From: Fusarium oxysporum f. sp. lycopersici 4287
Lineage: Eukaryota; Ascomycota; Sordariomycetes; Hypocreales; Nectriaceae
Reading direction: 5' to 3'
DNA: 64,000 nt
NCBI RefSeq assembly: GCF_000149955.1
Contig: NC_030993.1
Span: forward strand, 2,561,544 to 2,625,543
Positions 21,968 to 32,295 of the stretch are shown piece by piece; positions within the stretch are counted from its first letter, which is position 1; each line of letters starts with the position of its first letter. A program made the translations under genes and the position numbers. Below the pieces are notes generated by a model that saw nothing but the letters and a program-made list of their open reading frames with translations, made no database searches and was not told where the DNA came from.

Positions 21968-24900
21968 ATGATGTCTGCCACTCGTATCGGACAACGGCTC
22001 GCCCGTCAGTCTCGTCGTTCCCCCATCACCCTTCAACCACGTCTCACACAATCGATTCGTCTCAATGGCGTATCCCGGGCATTCTCAGTCACAGCCCAAG
22101 TCAGCGCCCCTCGCTTTGTCGACTCACAGAGCAGCACTAAGCTGCAGGAGCATGAGCTCTTCTCAAGGAGGCACATTGGCAGCGAGTCCAGCGAGCAGAC
22201 AGAAATGCTCAAGGTGCTGGACCCTCCCGTGAGCTCCATGGAGGAGTTTCTCGAGCAGACTATTCCCCCGCAGGTTCGGAGGAAACAGAAGGGTCTCAAC
22301 CTCGTTGAACAGTGGTATGAGGGCGGCGAGGAAGCTGCTGTTCCTGCCAATGGTCGTACTGAGCACTACATCCAGCAAGAGATGCGAAAACTTGCCAAGA
22401 ACAACAAGGTCTACGAATCTTTCATTGGTGCTGGTTACTATGGAACTCTTGTTCCTGCTGTTATCCAGCGCAATGTGCTCGAGAACCCTGCCTGGTATAC
22501 CAGCTACACCCCCTACCAAGCTGAGATCAGCCAGGGCCGTCTTCAGTCTCTCCTCAACTTCCAGACTCTCATCACAGATTTGACTGGTCTCGACATCGCC
22601 AACGCCTCTGTTCTCGATGAGGCTACCGCCGCTGCTGAGGCCATGACCATGTCTATGGCCAACGCACCCAAGGGCAAAGGCCAGAAGGTCTTTGTCGTCT
22701 CCAAGGACTGCCACCCCCAGACCATCGCCGTCCTCCAGTCCCGAGCTGAGGGATTCGGCATCAAGCTCGTCATCGGCGATGTCCTCGCCGACAACTCCAA
22801 GCTCGTTCGCGAAGCCGAAGGCGACCTCATTGGAACCCTGATTCAGTACCCCGATACCCACGGTGGTGTTCACGATTACCAAGCTCTCGCCGACATCGTC
22901 CACGAGAAGAAGGCTCTTCTCAGCGCATCCACCGATCTTCTCGCTCTTACCATGCTCAAGCCCCCTGGAGAATTTGGCGCCGACATCGCCATCGGTAACT
23001 CCCAGCGCTTCGGTGTTCCTCTCGGTTACGGTGGTCCCCATGCTGCTTTCTTCGCTACATCTGAGAAGTACAAGCGCAAGATTCCTGGTCGTCTCGTTGG
23101 TGTTTCCAAGGATCGTCTCGGCAAGCCTGCTCTTCGCCTGGCTCTCCAGACTCGTGAGCAGCACATTCATCGTGAGAAGGCCACCAGCAATATCTGCACT
23201 GCTCAGGCTCTTCTTGCCAACATGTCTGCTTTCTACGCTGTCTACCACGGTCCTAAGGGTCTTAAGACCATTGCTGAGGATATCTGGAGCAAGACCCGTC
23301 TTGCCCAGAGCTTGATCCTTGAGAAGGGCGAGTTCAAGCTTCACACTGAGGGTCTCCGCGAGGATGGTTCTGTTCTTTTCGATACTGTCACTCTCAAGGG
23401 ATCTCCTGAGGCCATTGCCAAGGTTCACAAGAACGCTGAGTCTCAGAACATTAACCTTCGCCGTGTTGCTGAGGACAAGGTTGGCTTCTCTCTTCACGAG
23501 GGTGTCACCCTTGAGAGCCTCGGTAACCTCGTTAAGGCCTTTGGCGTTTCTGAGGCCGAGTTCAAGTCTGCTCTTGCGTCTGATAAGGCTACCTTCCTCA
23601 ATGACCAAATCCCTGCTTCTCTCCAGCGAAAGACCGGCTACCTCGAGCAGCCTGTCTTCAACCAATACCACACCGAGACCGAGCTCCTTCGATACATCTA
23701 CCACCTCCAGTCCAAGGATGTCTCCCTCGTTCACTCCATGATTCCTCTTGGATCCTGCACAATGAAGCTCAACGCCACAACCGAGATGCTTCCTATTTCC
23801 GACCCTGGTATCAACAACATCCACCCCTTCGCCCCCGTTGAGCAAGCTTCTGGTTACCAAGCTCTCATCAGCTCTCTCGCCAAAAACTTGTCTGAGATCA
23901 CTGGTATGGACGCTACCACTCTTCAGCCCAACTCTGGTGCACAGGGTGAGTTTGCTGGTCTTCGCTGTATCAAGGCTTACCACGAGGCTCGTGATGGAGA
24001 TAAGCGAAAGGTCTGCCTTATCCCTGTTTCGGCTCACGGTACCAACCCTGCTTCTGCTGCCATGGCTGGTATGAAGGTTGTTACTGTCAAGTGTGACGGT
24101 AAGACTGGTAACCTGGATATCGAGGATCTGAAGGCCAAGTGTGTCAAGCACGCTGATGAGCTTGCTGCTATCATGGTTACCTATCCCTCTACTTTCGGTG
24201 TCTTCGAGCCTGAGATCAAGCAAGTCTGTGATCTTGTCCACGAGCATGGCGGTCTCGTCTACATGGACGGTGCCAACATGAACGCCCAGATCGGTCTTTG
24301 CAGCCCCGGTGACATTGGTGCTGATGTCTGCCATCTCAACCTCCACAAGACCTTCTGTATTCCCCACGGCGGCGGTGGTCCCGGTGTTGGCCCTATCGCT
24401 GTTAAGAAGCATCTTGCTCCTTACCTCCCCGGTCACCCTGAGATTGATCCTCAGCGCATTGGTGCCGAACGTGACAGCACAGCCGTTGCTCCCATCAGCG
24501 CCGCTCCCTGGGGTAGCGCCTCTATTCTCCCCATCAGCCACACCTACATCCTCATGATGGGTGGAGATGGTCTTACCAAGCAAACTGGTACCGCCCTCCT
24601 CAACGCCAACTACATCATGTCCCGTCTCCTCCCCCACTACAAGGTTGTCTACACCAACGCCAACGGCCGCTGCGCCCACGAGTTCATCCTCGACGTTCGT
24701 CCCTTCAAGGAGACCGCCGGAGTTGAAGTTGCCGACATCGCCAAGCGTCTTGCAGACTATGGCTTCCACTCTCCCACCATGAGTTTCCCCGTTTCAGGAA
24801 CCCTCATGATCGAGCCCACAGAATCCGAGTCCCGCGCTGAGCTTGACCGTTTCTGTGATGCTCTCATCCAGATCCGACAGGAGATTGCCGACGTTGAGTC

Positions 24901-25129
24901 TGGCAAGGTTCCCCGCAAGAACAACCTTCTCACAAACGCCCCCCACCCTCAAGAAGACCTTCTGTCCTCCGAGTGGGACCGCCCTTACACTCGTGAGGAG
25001 GCTGCTTATCCCCTGCCTTGGCTCCGGGAGAAGAAGATGTGGCCCTCTGTGGGACGCGTGGACGATGCTTATGGTGACACCAACCTGTTCTGCACTTGCC
25101 CCCCTGTTGAGGGATCTGAGAACTTGTAG
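21968..25129 (+). CDS. GCV2: Glycine dehydrogenase (decarboxylating), P protein, mitochondrial
   Basis: A single exon of 1053 residues, the normal fungal length. The first 45 residues are Arg/Ser-rich and nearly free of acidic residues, a mitochondrial import signal. The enzyme uses PLP to decarboxylate glycine and pass the aminomethyl group to lipoyl-H protein. The PLP lysine is Lys794 in CHLNLHKTFCIPHGGGGPG; the glycine-rich loop after it is intact. VPLGYGGPHAAFF and SHAHGT-like HGTNPASAAMAGM segments match both halves of the protein. The start is MMSATRIG at 21968; the next ATG is the second codon. Codon use is strongly biased to C/T-ending codons, suggesting high expression, which also explains the very long open antisense frame. 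The H-protein gene follows convergently. Five upstream elements are shared with its neighbours. Confidence 0.97.
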   Translation: MMSATRIGQRLARQSRRSPITLQPRLTQSIRLNGVSRAFSVTAQVSAPRFVDSQSSTKLQEHELFSRRHIGSESSEQTEMLKVLDPPVSSMEEFLEQTIPPQVRRKQKGLNLVEQWYEGGEEAAVPANGRTEHYIQQEMRKLAKNNKVYESFIGAGYYGTLVPAVIQRNVLENPAWYTSYTPYQAEISQGRLQSLLNFQTLITDLTGLDIANASVLDEATAAAEAMTMSMANAPKGKGQKVFVVSKDCHPQTIAVLQSRAEGFGIKLVIGDVLADNSKLVREAEGDLIGTLIQYPDTHGGVHDYQALADIVHEKKALLSASTDLLALTMLKPPGEFGADIAIGNSQRFGVPLGYGGPHAAFFATSEKYKRKIPGRLVGVSKDRLGKPALRLALQTREQHIHREKATSNICTAQALLANMSAFYAVYHGPKGLKTIAEDIWSKTRLAQSLILEKGEFKLHTEGLREDGSVLFDTVTLKGSPEAIAKVHKNAESQNINLRRVAEDKVGFSLHEGVTLESLGNLVKAFGVSEAEFKSALASDKATFLNDQIPASLQRKTGYLEQPVFNQYHTETELLRYIYHLQSKDVSLVHSMIPLGSCTMKLNATTEMLPISDPGINNIHPFAPVEQASGYQALISSLAKNLSEITGMDATTLQPNSGAQGEFAGLRCIKAYHEARDGDKRKVCLIPVSAHGTNPASAAMAGMKVVTVKCDGKTGNLDIEDLKAKCVKHADELAAIMVTYPSTFGVFEPEIKQVCDLVHEHGGLVYMDGANMNAQIGLCSPGDIGADVCHLNLHKTFCIPHGGGGPGVGPIAVKKHLAPYLPGHPEIDPQRIGAERDSTAVAPISAAPWGSASILPISHTYILMMGGDGLTKQTGTALLNANYIMSRLLPHYKVVYTNANGRCAHEFILDVRPFKETAGVEVADIAKRLADYGFHSPTMSFPVSGTLMIEPTESESRAELDRFCDALIQIRQEIADVESGKVPRKNNLLTNAPHPQEDLLSSEWDRPYTREEAAYPLPWLREKKMWPSVGRVDDAYGDTNLFCTCPPVEGSENL

Positions 25130-25581
25130 ACAAAAAGGAAGAAGTAATGGTTTAACGATAGATGGTGGACGGGTCATATTAAGCGATTATTTTTTTTTTT
25201 TTTTTTTTTTAGCGGGAAAAGATATATCATATTCAACCATGATGGGTCCCTGACATGCATATGGAATGGTTTTTGGGAAGCTATTCAACCAAGGCGAACT
25301 GATCTCTGTATTGGCGGAGTTTTGCGAGATATGATGAGATTAGAATAAAAGTTCTAAAACTAGAAATTTATGAGTTCAAATATTCAAGCAGTTTTCTGTT
25401 GAGAAATGAAGTGGTTTAGAGGACAATATCTCCTGTTCCAAGACTTGGCCTTTATTATGATCACACATGTACACGATCTACAAATTGTGCCTTGGGACAG
25501 ACACACCGAAAATGAATGCGAAAAATCTGATATCATTTGCTTTTAAATCACCAATTATTTAATATAACCAAAAACCATCGC
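25130..25581. other. Convergent 3' region between P- and H-protein genes
   Basis: It contains a T tract of about 20 bases (near 25191-25210) just past the P-protein stop and AT-rich 3' flanks for both genes. No coding frame. Confidence 0.6.
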
Positions 25582-26195
25582 TTAATGCTCCTCAAGGTGC
25601 TTAGCATAAGCAGCCTCGTCCATCAATGAATCAAGGGCAGAAACATCCTCAGCCTCAACCTTGATCAACCAGCCCTCGCCCTCAGGATCCTTTCCAAGAT
25701 CAGCGGGTGTGTCGACGATGGGATCGTTGACCGCCACGACAGAGCCTGATACAGGAGAGTTGATGTCAGAGGCAGACTTGACGGACTCGACGCTACCGAA
25801 AGACTCGCCCTCAGAGACATCCTCGCCCTGAGAGGGAAGCTCCACGTAGACAACGTCGCCGAGAGCTTCAGCAGCGTAGTTGGAGATGCCAATTGTGCCT
25901 GGTAATGTTAATCGATGAGCTTTAGATCAGACAAATGAACTTACAGGTCTTGCCATCGGCGGCGACGTCAACCCACTCGTGGCTCTCAGTGTATTTCCTC
26001 GCGAGGACTAAAGACTATTAGATTTGATTGAGCTTCAAAAAGGAGGCAGAACCTACGGTTCATGGAAACTGAGAAGCATCGTCGGGGAGCAATGCTGTTG
26101 ACTTTGCAGGCAAAGGCAGTCTTGGGAGCTCGAAGAGCAGTGGATCGGAGCTTAGAGGCAGAAGCCCAAGCTTGACGAGCAAAGAGACCAGACAT
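25582..26195 (-). CDS. GCV3: Glycine cleavage system H protein, mitochondrial
   Basis: Three exons, 26195-26057, 26007-25945 and 25898-25582, with 49- and 46-bp introns, give 172 residues, the usual size. The start MSGLFARQAWASASKLRSTAL is an import signal. RKYTESHEWV after the first join and TIGISNYAAEALGDVVYVELP after the second are standard H-protein sequence. Lys108 in GSVESVKSASD is the lipoyl attachment site. H protein shuttles the aminomethyl group between P, T and L proteins. It converges with the P-protein gene and lies just downstream of the SHMT gene on the same strand. A TCACTGAGTCA element lies 355 bp upstream. Confidence 0.95.
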
Positions 26196-26965
26196 TGTGA
26201 GTGAGTGAGAGAGGGAGTGAGTATGAGGAATGGATTGAGGTTGAATGAGTGAATGCGAATGTCTGTGATGATGATGATTTTAGGTGACCTACTCCCCATT
26301 TACAATCCCTAGCACTTCTCATCCCCCGTCTTCGGCGGCGCTCCGGTCAAGTACCTCGGAGTCACTATCCGGCCCCAGTTCAAGCGGTGCCTCGTAGCGT
26401 CATAACAGTTGGAGAATCAGGTCATGAGCGCTACTTCAGTGTACCCACATCTTTAAGTAGCGGTACCGCTTATCTCGCCAAAAAGCTGCCATGATGGGCG
26501 GTGTAACCTGCTTTAGCCGCTTGCGAAAGGTACTCGCTACTGGCATCTTTCACTGAGTCAAGTACCGATAACCCCAGATCCAAGAGCCCTGAAATATTTT
26601 TTTTGGGTATGCGGGGAAGACTTGGAATTCCGAGGAGTGAGATATTCGGAGTTTGACGACGGAGAATGAAGTGCAAGGCAATTTTATCATGTAATTTTAG
26701 TCAATTGGGTCAATTGCTACTGGAGTAAGTTGGCATCAAATTTGCATGAGCATTGAAGTGGCGGTTATTACACAGTCGTGGTGTTGGTCCAAACAGCTTA
26801 ACTTCCAGTGCTCTAGCCCATCATGATTACAACATGGATGATCAACACAGCTACAACACAACAAATTTGGTGAGAATCATGCAATAGACTCTTTAACTCA
26901 TGTAAATTTTGCTATGATACTATTTTCCAAACGCCAAAAACGATCTTTACTCTTCATCAAAAACA
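26196..26965. promoter_or_regulatory. H-protein upstream region with TGACTCRGTGA element
   Basis: TCACTGAGTCA sits at 26550-26560 and a degenerate relative (CTCGGAGTCAC) near 26356-26365. No gene is seen. The region also carries the 3' flank of the SHMT gene. Confidence 0.55.
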
Positions 26966-28623
26966 TCATGACTTGAGCCAGGGCTGGGGGAACCCTCCAA
27001 CCCACTCAGCGACCTCATCTCGTAGCGCCTTAATCTCCTTGACATTAGATCCATCACCCAAGAACTCCAAAAAGTTCTTTACAGTACCGGGGTTCTTAGC
27101 ACCCTTGGCCTCAGCAGCCGCGCGGGCGTCCTTATCAACCGCTAGAGTGATCTGCACACCGCGGTCCACAATATCAGCCACGCGCTTGAAGTCCTCGCCG
27201 TTAAAGCCCCGCGTTGTCATGGCGGGTGTTCCGAGACGAAGACCACCGGGCTTGAGGGCGGAGCGGTCACCGGGGACGGTGTTCTTGTTGCTGGCTACAC
27301 CGACGAGTTCGAGAACACGTTCGACGCGTGCGCCGTCGACACCCTTAGGCTTGAGGTCAACGAGGACGAGGTGGTTATCGGTACCGCCTGAGACGAGCTT
27401 GTAGCCCAGACCCTCGGAGAGTTGCTTGGCCAGAGCTTGTGAGTTCTCGAGGACCTTTTCTTGGTACTGCTTGAACTCGGGTGTCTGAGCTTGGCGAAGG
27501 GCAACAGCGAGGGCGGTGATGGTGTGGTTGTGAGGACCACCCTGGTGACCAGGGAAAACTGAAGCGTTGATAGGGCCTTCAAGATCATACATGATCTGCT
27601 TGCCCTTCTTGTCTGTGCTTCGAACGCCCTTGCGGTAGAAGATCATGGCACCACGAGGTCCACGAAGGGACTTGTGGGTGGTGGTAGTAACGATATCAGA
27701 ATCCTCAAATGGTGTTCCAATAACACCAGCAGCGACAAGACCAGAAACGTGAGCCATGTCAGACAGAAGGTAAGCACCAGCCTCGTCGGCGATAGCACGC
27801 ATGCGCTCGTAATCGATCAGGCGGGAGTAGGCAGATGTACCAGCGACGATAACCTTAGGACGGTACAGAAGAGCGTTCTCGCGAAGTTTGTCGTAGTCGA
27901 TGAGACCAGTCTCCTCGTTCAATCGGTAGGGGAAGGTCTCGTAGTACTTGGAGACCATGGAGATCTTCTTGTTGGGGATTTGGTAGCCGTGTGAGAGATG
28001 ACCTCCATGGGGAAGGTCAAGACCCATGATACGGTCGTGGGTGTTGAGGATAGCAGAGTAGGCGTAGAGGTTGGCAGGTGATCCAGAAAGGGCTGAGGCT
28101 GTTAGCATTGAACAAAGAGTTGAACGCGAAGTCGAGACTTACGCTGAACATTGACACCCCATTTCTCAGGGTCAAGACGGAAGGTCTCGAGGGCACGTCT
28201 TTGGCATAGACGCTCTGCCTCATCGATATGTTCGTTACCACCATAGTATCGCGCGCCGGGGTAGCCCTCAGAGTACTTGTTTTGCATAACACTGCCTAGG
28301 GCATCGAGAACGGATCGCGAAGTGAAGTTTTCGGAAGGGATGAGGTTGATGAAATGGTTCTGGCGCTTCTCTTCCTACGATGGTGTGAGATTGGATCAAT
28401 TGGTGTATTGGAAAGTGACTTACACGCTTGAGAATGGCGTGGATCTCAGGGTCGCCTTGCTCGAGGTTGGCACCGAGAAGCTGTAGAGTGTTAGGTATTG
28501 TTGGACATGGCTTCATTGAAGACTTACATCAGATTGAGAAGCAAATGTCCTGGTGGTAACGCGGCTGGCCAGAGATGGCTTTGTGCGAAGGCATTGCTGC
28601 CGAAGGAGCCTCAAGTTCATCAT
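26966..28623 (-). CDS. SHM1: Serine hydroxymethyltransferase, mitochondrial
   Basis: Four exons, 28623-28528, 28480-28424, 28374-28143 and 28092-26966, with introns of 47, 49 and 50 bp, give 503 residues. The enzyme interconverts serine plus THF with glycine plus methylene-THF using PLP. The N terminus ([22 protein letters not shown]) is an import signal, so this is the mitochondrial form. [32 protein letters not shown] and [17 protein letters not shown] cover the conserved N-terminal part. Lys269 in [13 protein letters not shown] is the PLP lysine. Mitochondrial SHMT works directly with glycine cleavage: methylene-THF made from one glycine converts another to serine. It shares its 5' region with a divergent Zn2Cys6 regulator. 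Confidence 0.97.
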
Positions 28624-29331
28624 GATGTGTATGATGAGGGGTATCTCTGTATGAACTGAAGAGAAAGGAAAAAGAAGATGAAATTACGATACAGTCTCAA
28701 ACAGCAAGTCTAAGCTAGAGCAGCACAAGATCTAATAAGAATGTCGCTGTCCGCCGCCTTCGGCTCATGAGTTCCAGGACCGGAGCATGAGATCAAGATG
28801 CCGGTACGTACCTCATGGTCAATGTCACCGAGTCAATCTTATCAAACGTCACTGAGTCGAGATCTAAAGCCGGGGGTGAAAGAGTCCCACATGATCCTCG
28901 GAGGTTTGGTCTTGGAGGGCTGGGAGTGAGTTACCTGACGGTACATGCGCTATCTCTGAGCCTAGAACACTTTTAGAAGCTGACTCGGTGAACGGGGATG
29001 AAGTGGCTTGGTACAGGGTAACCAATTATTCCCGTTACCTACGTTATGTAACTGAAGCGAATGGGCATTAGTCCAGAAGCATTCTCAATCCGTGGCCCTG
29101 ATTTGATTTGACTTGACTCCCCCACAACAAAAACAAACACGATCCACTCCCAAGGCCACGGACGTTGCTTTACGGTTCGTCTCGCTTATTCCGGAGCCTC
29201 CATCCGATTTGCATTGCACCTGATTGTGCCTGTGTTCACCTCTAACCGCGCTGTACTTTACCACTCAAAGCCAAGCAATCCGCTTGCTTTGTCACCGAGT
29301 CTTTCGGTGGCAAAAAAAAAGAGGGCTCAAT
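28624..29331. promoter_or_regulatory. Divergent SHMT / Zn2Cys6 promoter with shared elements
   Basis: A 708-bp head-to-head region. TCACCGAGTCA at 28825-28835, TCACTGAGTCG at 28849-28859, TGACTCGGTGA at 28981-28991 and TCACCGAGTCT at 29292-29302 match the element upstream of the P-protein gene. The last copy is 30 bp before the regulator's start codon. No gene is seen in the interval. Confidence 0.75.
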
Positions 29332-31202
29332 ATGTCACCGTCACCAACAAACCCAAACCCAAACCCCTCAATGCGCCCCGTGCCTATAATCCGCAGTAGG
29401 ACGGGCTGTTTTACCTGTAGGAAGCGCAAAAAGAAGTGCGACGAGAGGTACTACCAACCGCTCTCCAAACAGTCATCTTGACTTGACTTACGTGATGATG
29501 TAGTAAACCAATCTGCAGCGGTTGCAAACGCAACAAGCTCGACTGTGTCTGGCCTGAACCACAGCCTGCCAAGGGACCATCACGGTCTTCATTTGGTGCT
29601 GCATCTACAAGCTCACAACAGAGCGTTGCTTCGCTGAGGCAGGGTCACGATGCAGACTCGGTGAATGACCCGGTGATACCGGACCCGGTGCCGGAGGAGG
29701 ACCGAGCTGCTGAGAATCCCGATGTACCCCAGAATGGCGACAGTTCTCCGGTGCATGGGCAAGGGGACACCCACATGGTCGATGCTGAAGCTGATGTGGA
29801 TATCATCGAAGCCGTTGATGATGTTGATCAGCCATCTCCTTCACAGTCATCCAACTCATCAGACTCACCGACTGTTATCACAACATGGGATGCAGATACC
29901 GCCAATGCTCTCACTCTCGCTCTGCCGCCGTCCCCAGACACAGGACTCTCATTCAATGGAGCCATTACTATGCCAATGTCGATGCTACCTGAGCAGGGAC
30001 ATCAGTCATATGAGCTTCTCAGTTACTACCTGTCACGAACGGCCAATAGCATGGGCAACGGTTCCACGGACGTGAATCCCTTCATCGCCAAGCTTATACC
30101 ATTGGCCTTCTCAAAACCACTTGTGCTACAACTCATCCTCGCCCAGAGTGCTGCGCATCGTCAGGCATCAGCAGAGCGACATCCAAGCGATGAGATCGCT
30201 CAGAGGTATTACACCGACTCGCTGCGGATGTTTAGGAATGTCGTCGATGAGTATGTATCCGGAAATGCCGAGAACACCCTTGTCTTGACAGTCGGCAGTC
30301 TTATCATGTGTTTGACTGAGGTCCGTACCATTGATTCCATGGCACGATTGTTGACTAACATGCTGCAGGTTGCCAAAGGAGACATTCACGGCACAATATT
30401 TGACCATCTAACAGCGTCCAAGTCATTAGTGAGCACATTACTCACAGGGACGCAGAACATGGTGTACGACGACTTACCAGACTTTCTAATCGAGTACTAC
30501 ATGCATATCGCAGCCACCAGTATGATCTCGATTGATCCCCAGTATAACTCACAGTCATTACTCAGCCCCGATATTGAAGTCCGGGCCAGAAACTTGGTCG
30601 CAAGGAAGTATGTCGGCCAACTATGTGGCTGCTGGCTCGAAATCCTCATCCTTATATCCCAGATCTTTCACCTAGGACAAGTAATGTCTTCACCGACTGT
30701 CGATGGAGAGATCTCACCAAGCCCCGACAACATTGTCAATTTCGCTTTCCTTCAATCTCAAGTAATGGGCTTCTTCCCAGGTCCTTCTGTCACACCATAT
30801 ACACGTCTTGCGGGGCTGGTATGGAAACAAGCTGCCCTCCTGTATCTCTGGACAGTCCTCGGGAAACCTCATCAGCAACCTGAAGGCAGCTTCCAACGAG
30901 CATTAGTAGAATCGGCCGTCGCTGAAGCAGTTGCATTACTTGATCAATTCCCCGCTTCGGTCAGGATAAATACGAGTCTTTGCTGGCCACTCGCTGTTAT
31001 CGGGTGTAGCACGTCAGATCCTTCAGTCCAGCAGGTCTTGAGGACGCGGTTGCAAACTATGTTAGACACAATTGGGCTGGGGAATATGAGACAAACACTG
31101 GTGCTATTGGAGCATATTTGGGAGCAGCCGCCGGATCAAGTCAGTCCTTGGATGCTATGTAGGGCGATGCGTGAGCGTCAGATCTGGATATCTTTTGCAT
31201 GA
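29332..31202 (+). CDS. Zn2Cys6 transcription factor, candidate regulator of the glycine cluster
   Basis: Two exons, 29332-29447 and 29504-31202 (56-bp intron), give 604 residues. The intron splits the DNA-binding domain: exon 1 ends in GCFTCRKRKKKCDE and exon 2 continues KPICSGCKRNKLDC, together one complete six-Cys binuclear zinc cluster. The middle region with LIPLAFSKPLVLQLILAQSAAHRQ is typical of the second class of fungal-specific regulatory domain. Acidic and Ser-rich linker at about residues 90-180. The start MSPSPTNPN is chosen because it directly precedes the domain; an in-frame ATG at 29224 would add 36 residues. Divergent from SHMT and carrying the shared element 30 bp upstream and again inside its coding region (29654-29664), it is a natural candidate regulator of the block, including of itself. 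That role is inference. Confidence 0.9.
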
Positions 31203-31450
31203 AAGGACATCATTAATCCTAGATACCCGCCTCGATATATAAAACTAGGGGTCCTTGAGGCACATGCAATACAGATGCCGTATATATGACTGTCTCCACC
31301 AATTCCTTTGCTCAAATTGAGCACCCAGTTACGTTGGCCGCTGAAATTTGAGCACATCAACGAGGCCACCCTCAAACCATTTTCATCACTCATATGAAGG
31401 ACACTGCATTGGATCTGGTCGAAAAAAACACGTTTCTATTGTCTAATTGT

Positions 31451-32295
31451 TCAAAGAAGGAACTCCCAAATCTTCGCAGCCACAAGAAGTCCATCATGAT
31501 GCGCCCTTGCTCTCGTTATACCTTCCTCATACATCTCCTTTGAGAAGATCTGCTGGGCATATCTGGCCTCCATAATTTCCTGCATGATAAAGTCGTCAAA
31601 CTCCGGATGAGCCTGGAACGAGATGATACGCCCAGGCTTGTAGAGTCCTTGAACCTCGCACCTTGAGCTGCTGCCGAGACTGACCAGACCTTCGGGAACT
31701 TCCAGGACTGCGTCTCGGTGCATCTGATGAAGGCCCTGTTCTTTTGTTAGTGAGGCCTCATGGAAAGGATTGGTGGTACTTACGAGAGATGAAACACCCA
31801 ATAGCTTCTGGCCAGTCTCGTTGAGGTTGATTCTATCAACACAAACCTCCCAACCACCCGGGCTCACCGCAACCTTTGCACCAAGTGCTCGTCCAATGAT
31901 CTGATGGCCAAAGCAGATGCCAACAATGGGCTTCTCCGTCGTTGTATAAACCTTCTTGACAAACTCAACAAGCTTCAAAATCCAAGGGTCATCAGCGAAG
32001 GATGTGTGTTCTGCATCCTGTTAGCTTTGCAGATATAACTTGATAAAAAAAACTTACTGCTTCCGGTTAACAAGAAACCATCAACATCTTCAATGTTTGG
32101 GTACTCTTGTGCTGTGACAACATCCCATTTGCTAAGATCCAGGCTCACATCCTTGCCCTTGTCACCAAGTGCTTCATTCTTGAGACCCTTGGTAAGAAGA
32201 TCACGAAAGATATCTCCATAAGAACCGCGCTTTTCATTGACAGAAGGAAAAGGCGTATCGCACTCTAGAACAGCAATTCTATATGTTCGAATCAT
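31451..32295 (-). CDS. Class I glutamine amidotransferase-like protein
   Basis: Exons 32295-32058, 32010-31784 and 31735-31451 with introns of 47 and 48 bp give 249 residues. A full catalytic triad is present: Cys in IVGICFGHQIIGRALG, and His and Glu in FQAHPEFDD. FLLTGSKHTSFADDPWI appears only after the first intron is removed and is the usual family sequence. Stand-alone proteins of this kind resemble the GMP-synthase glutaminase domain; some are gamma-glutamyl peptidases or amidotransferase partners. The substrate here is unknown. The second intron is 48 bp without an in-frame stop, so leaving it in would just insert 16 residues. Convergent with the regulator gene. Confidence 0.9.

Noticed and set aside
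22163..24769. 868-residue open frame antisense to the glycine decarboxylase gene
   Set aside because: It mirrors a highly biased coding frame; strong third-position C/T preference removes stops from the complementary frame. Its translation is Val/Gly/Leu/Glu repetitive with no family motif.
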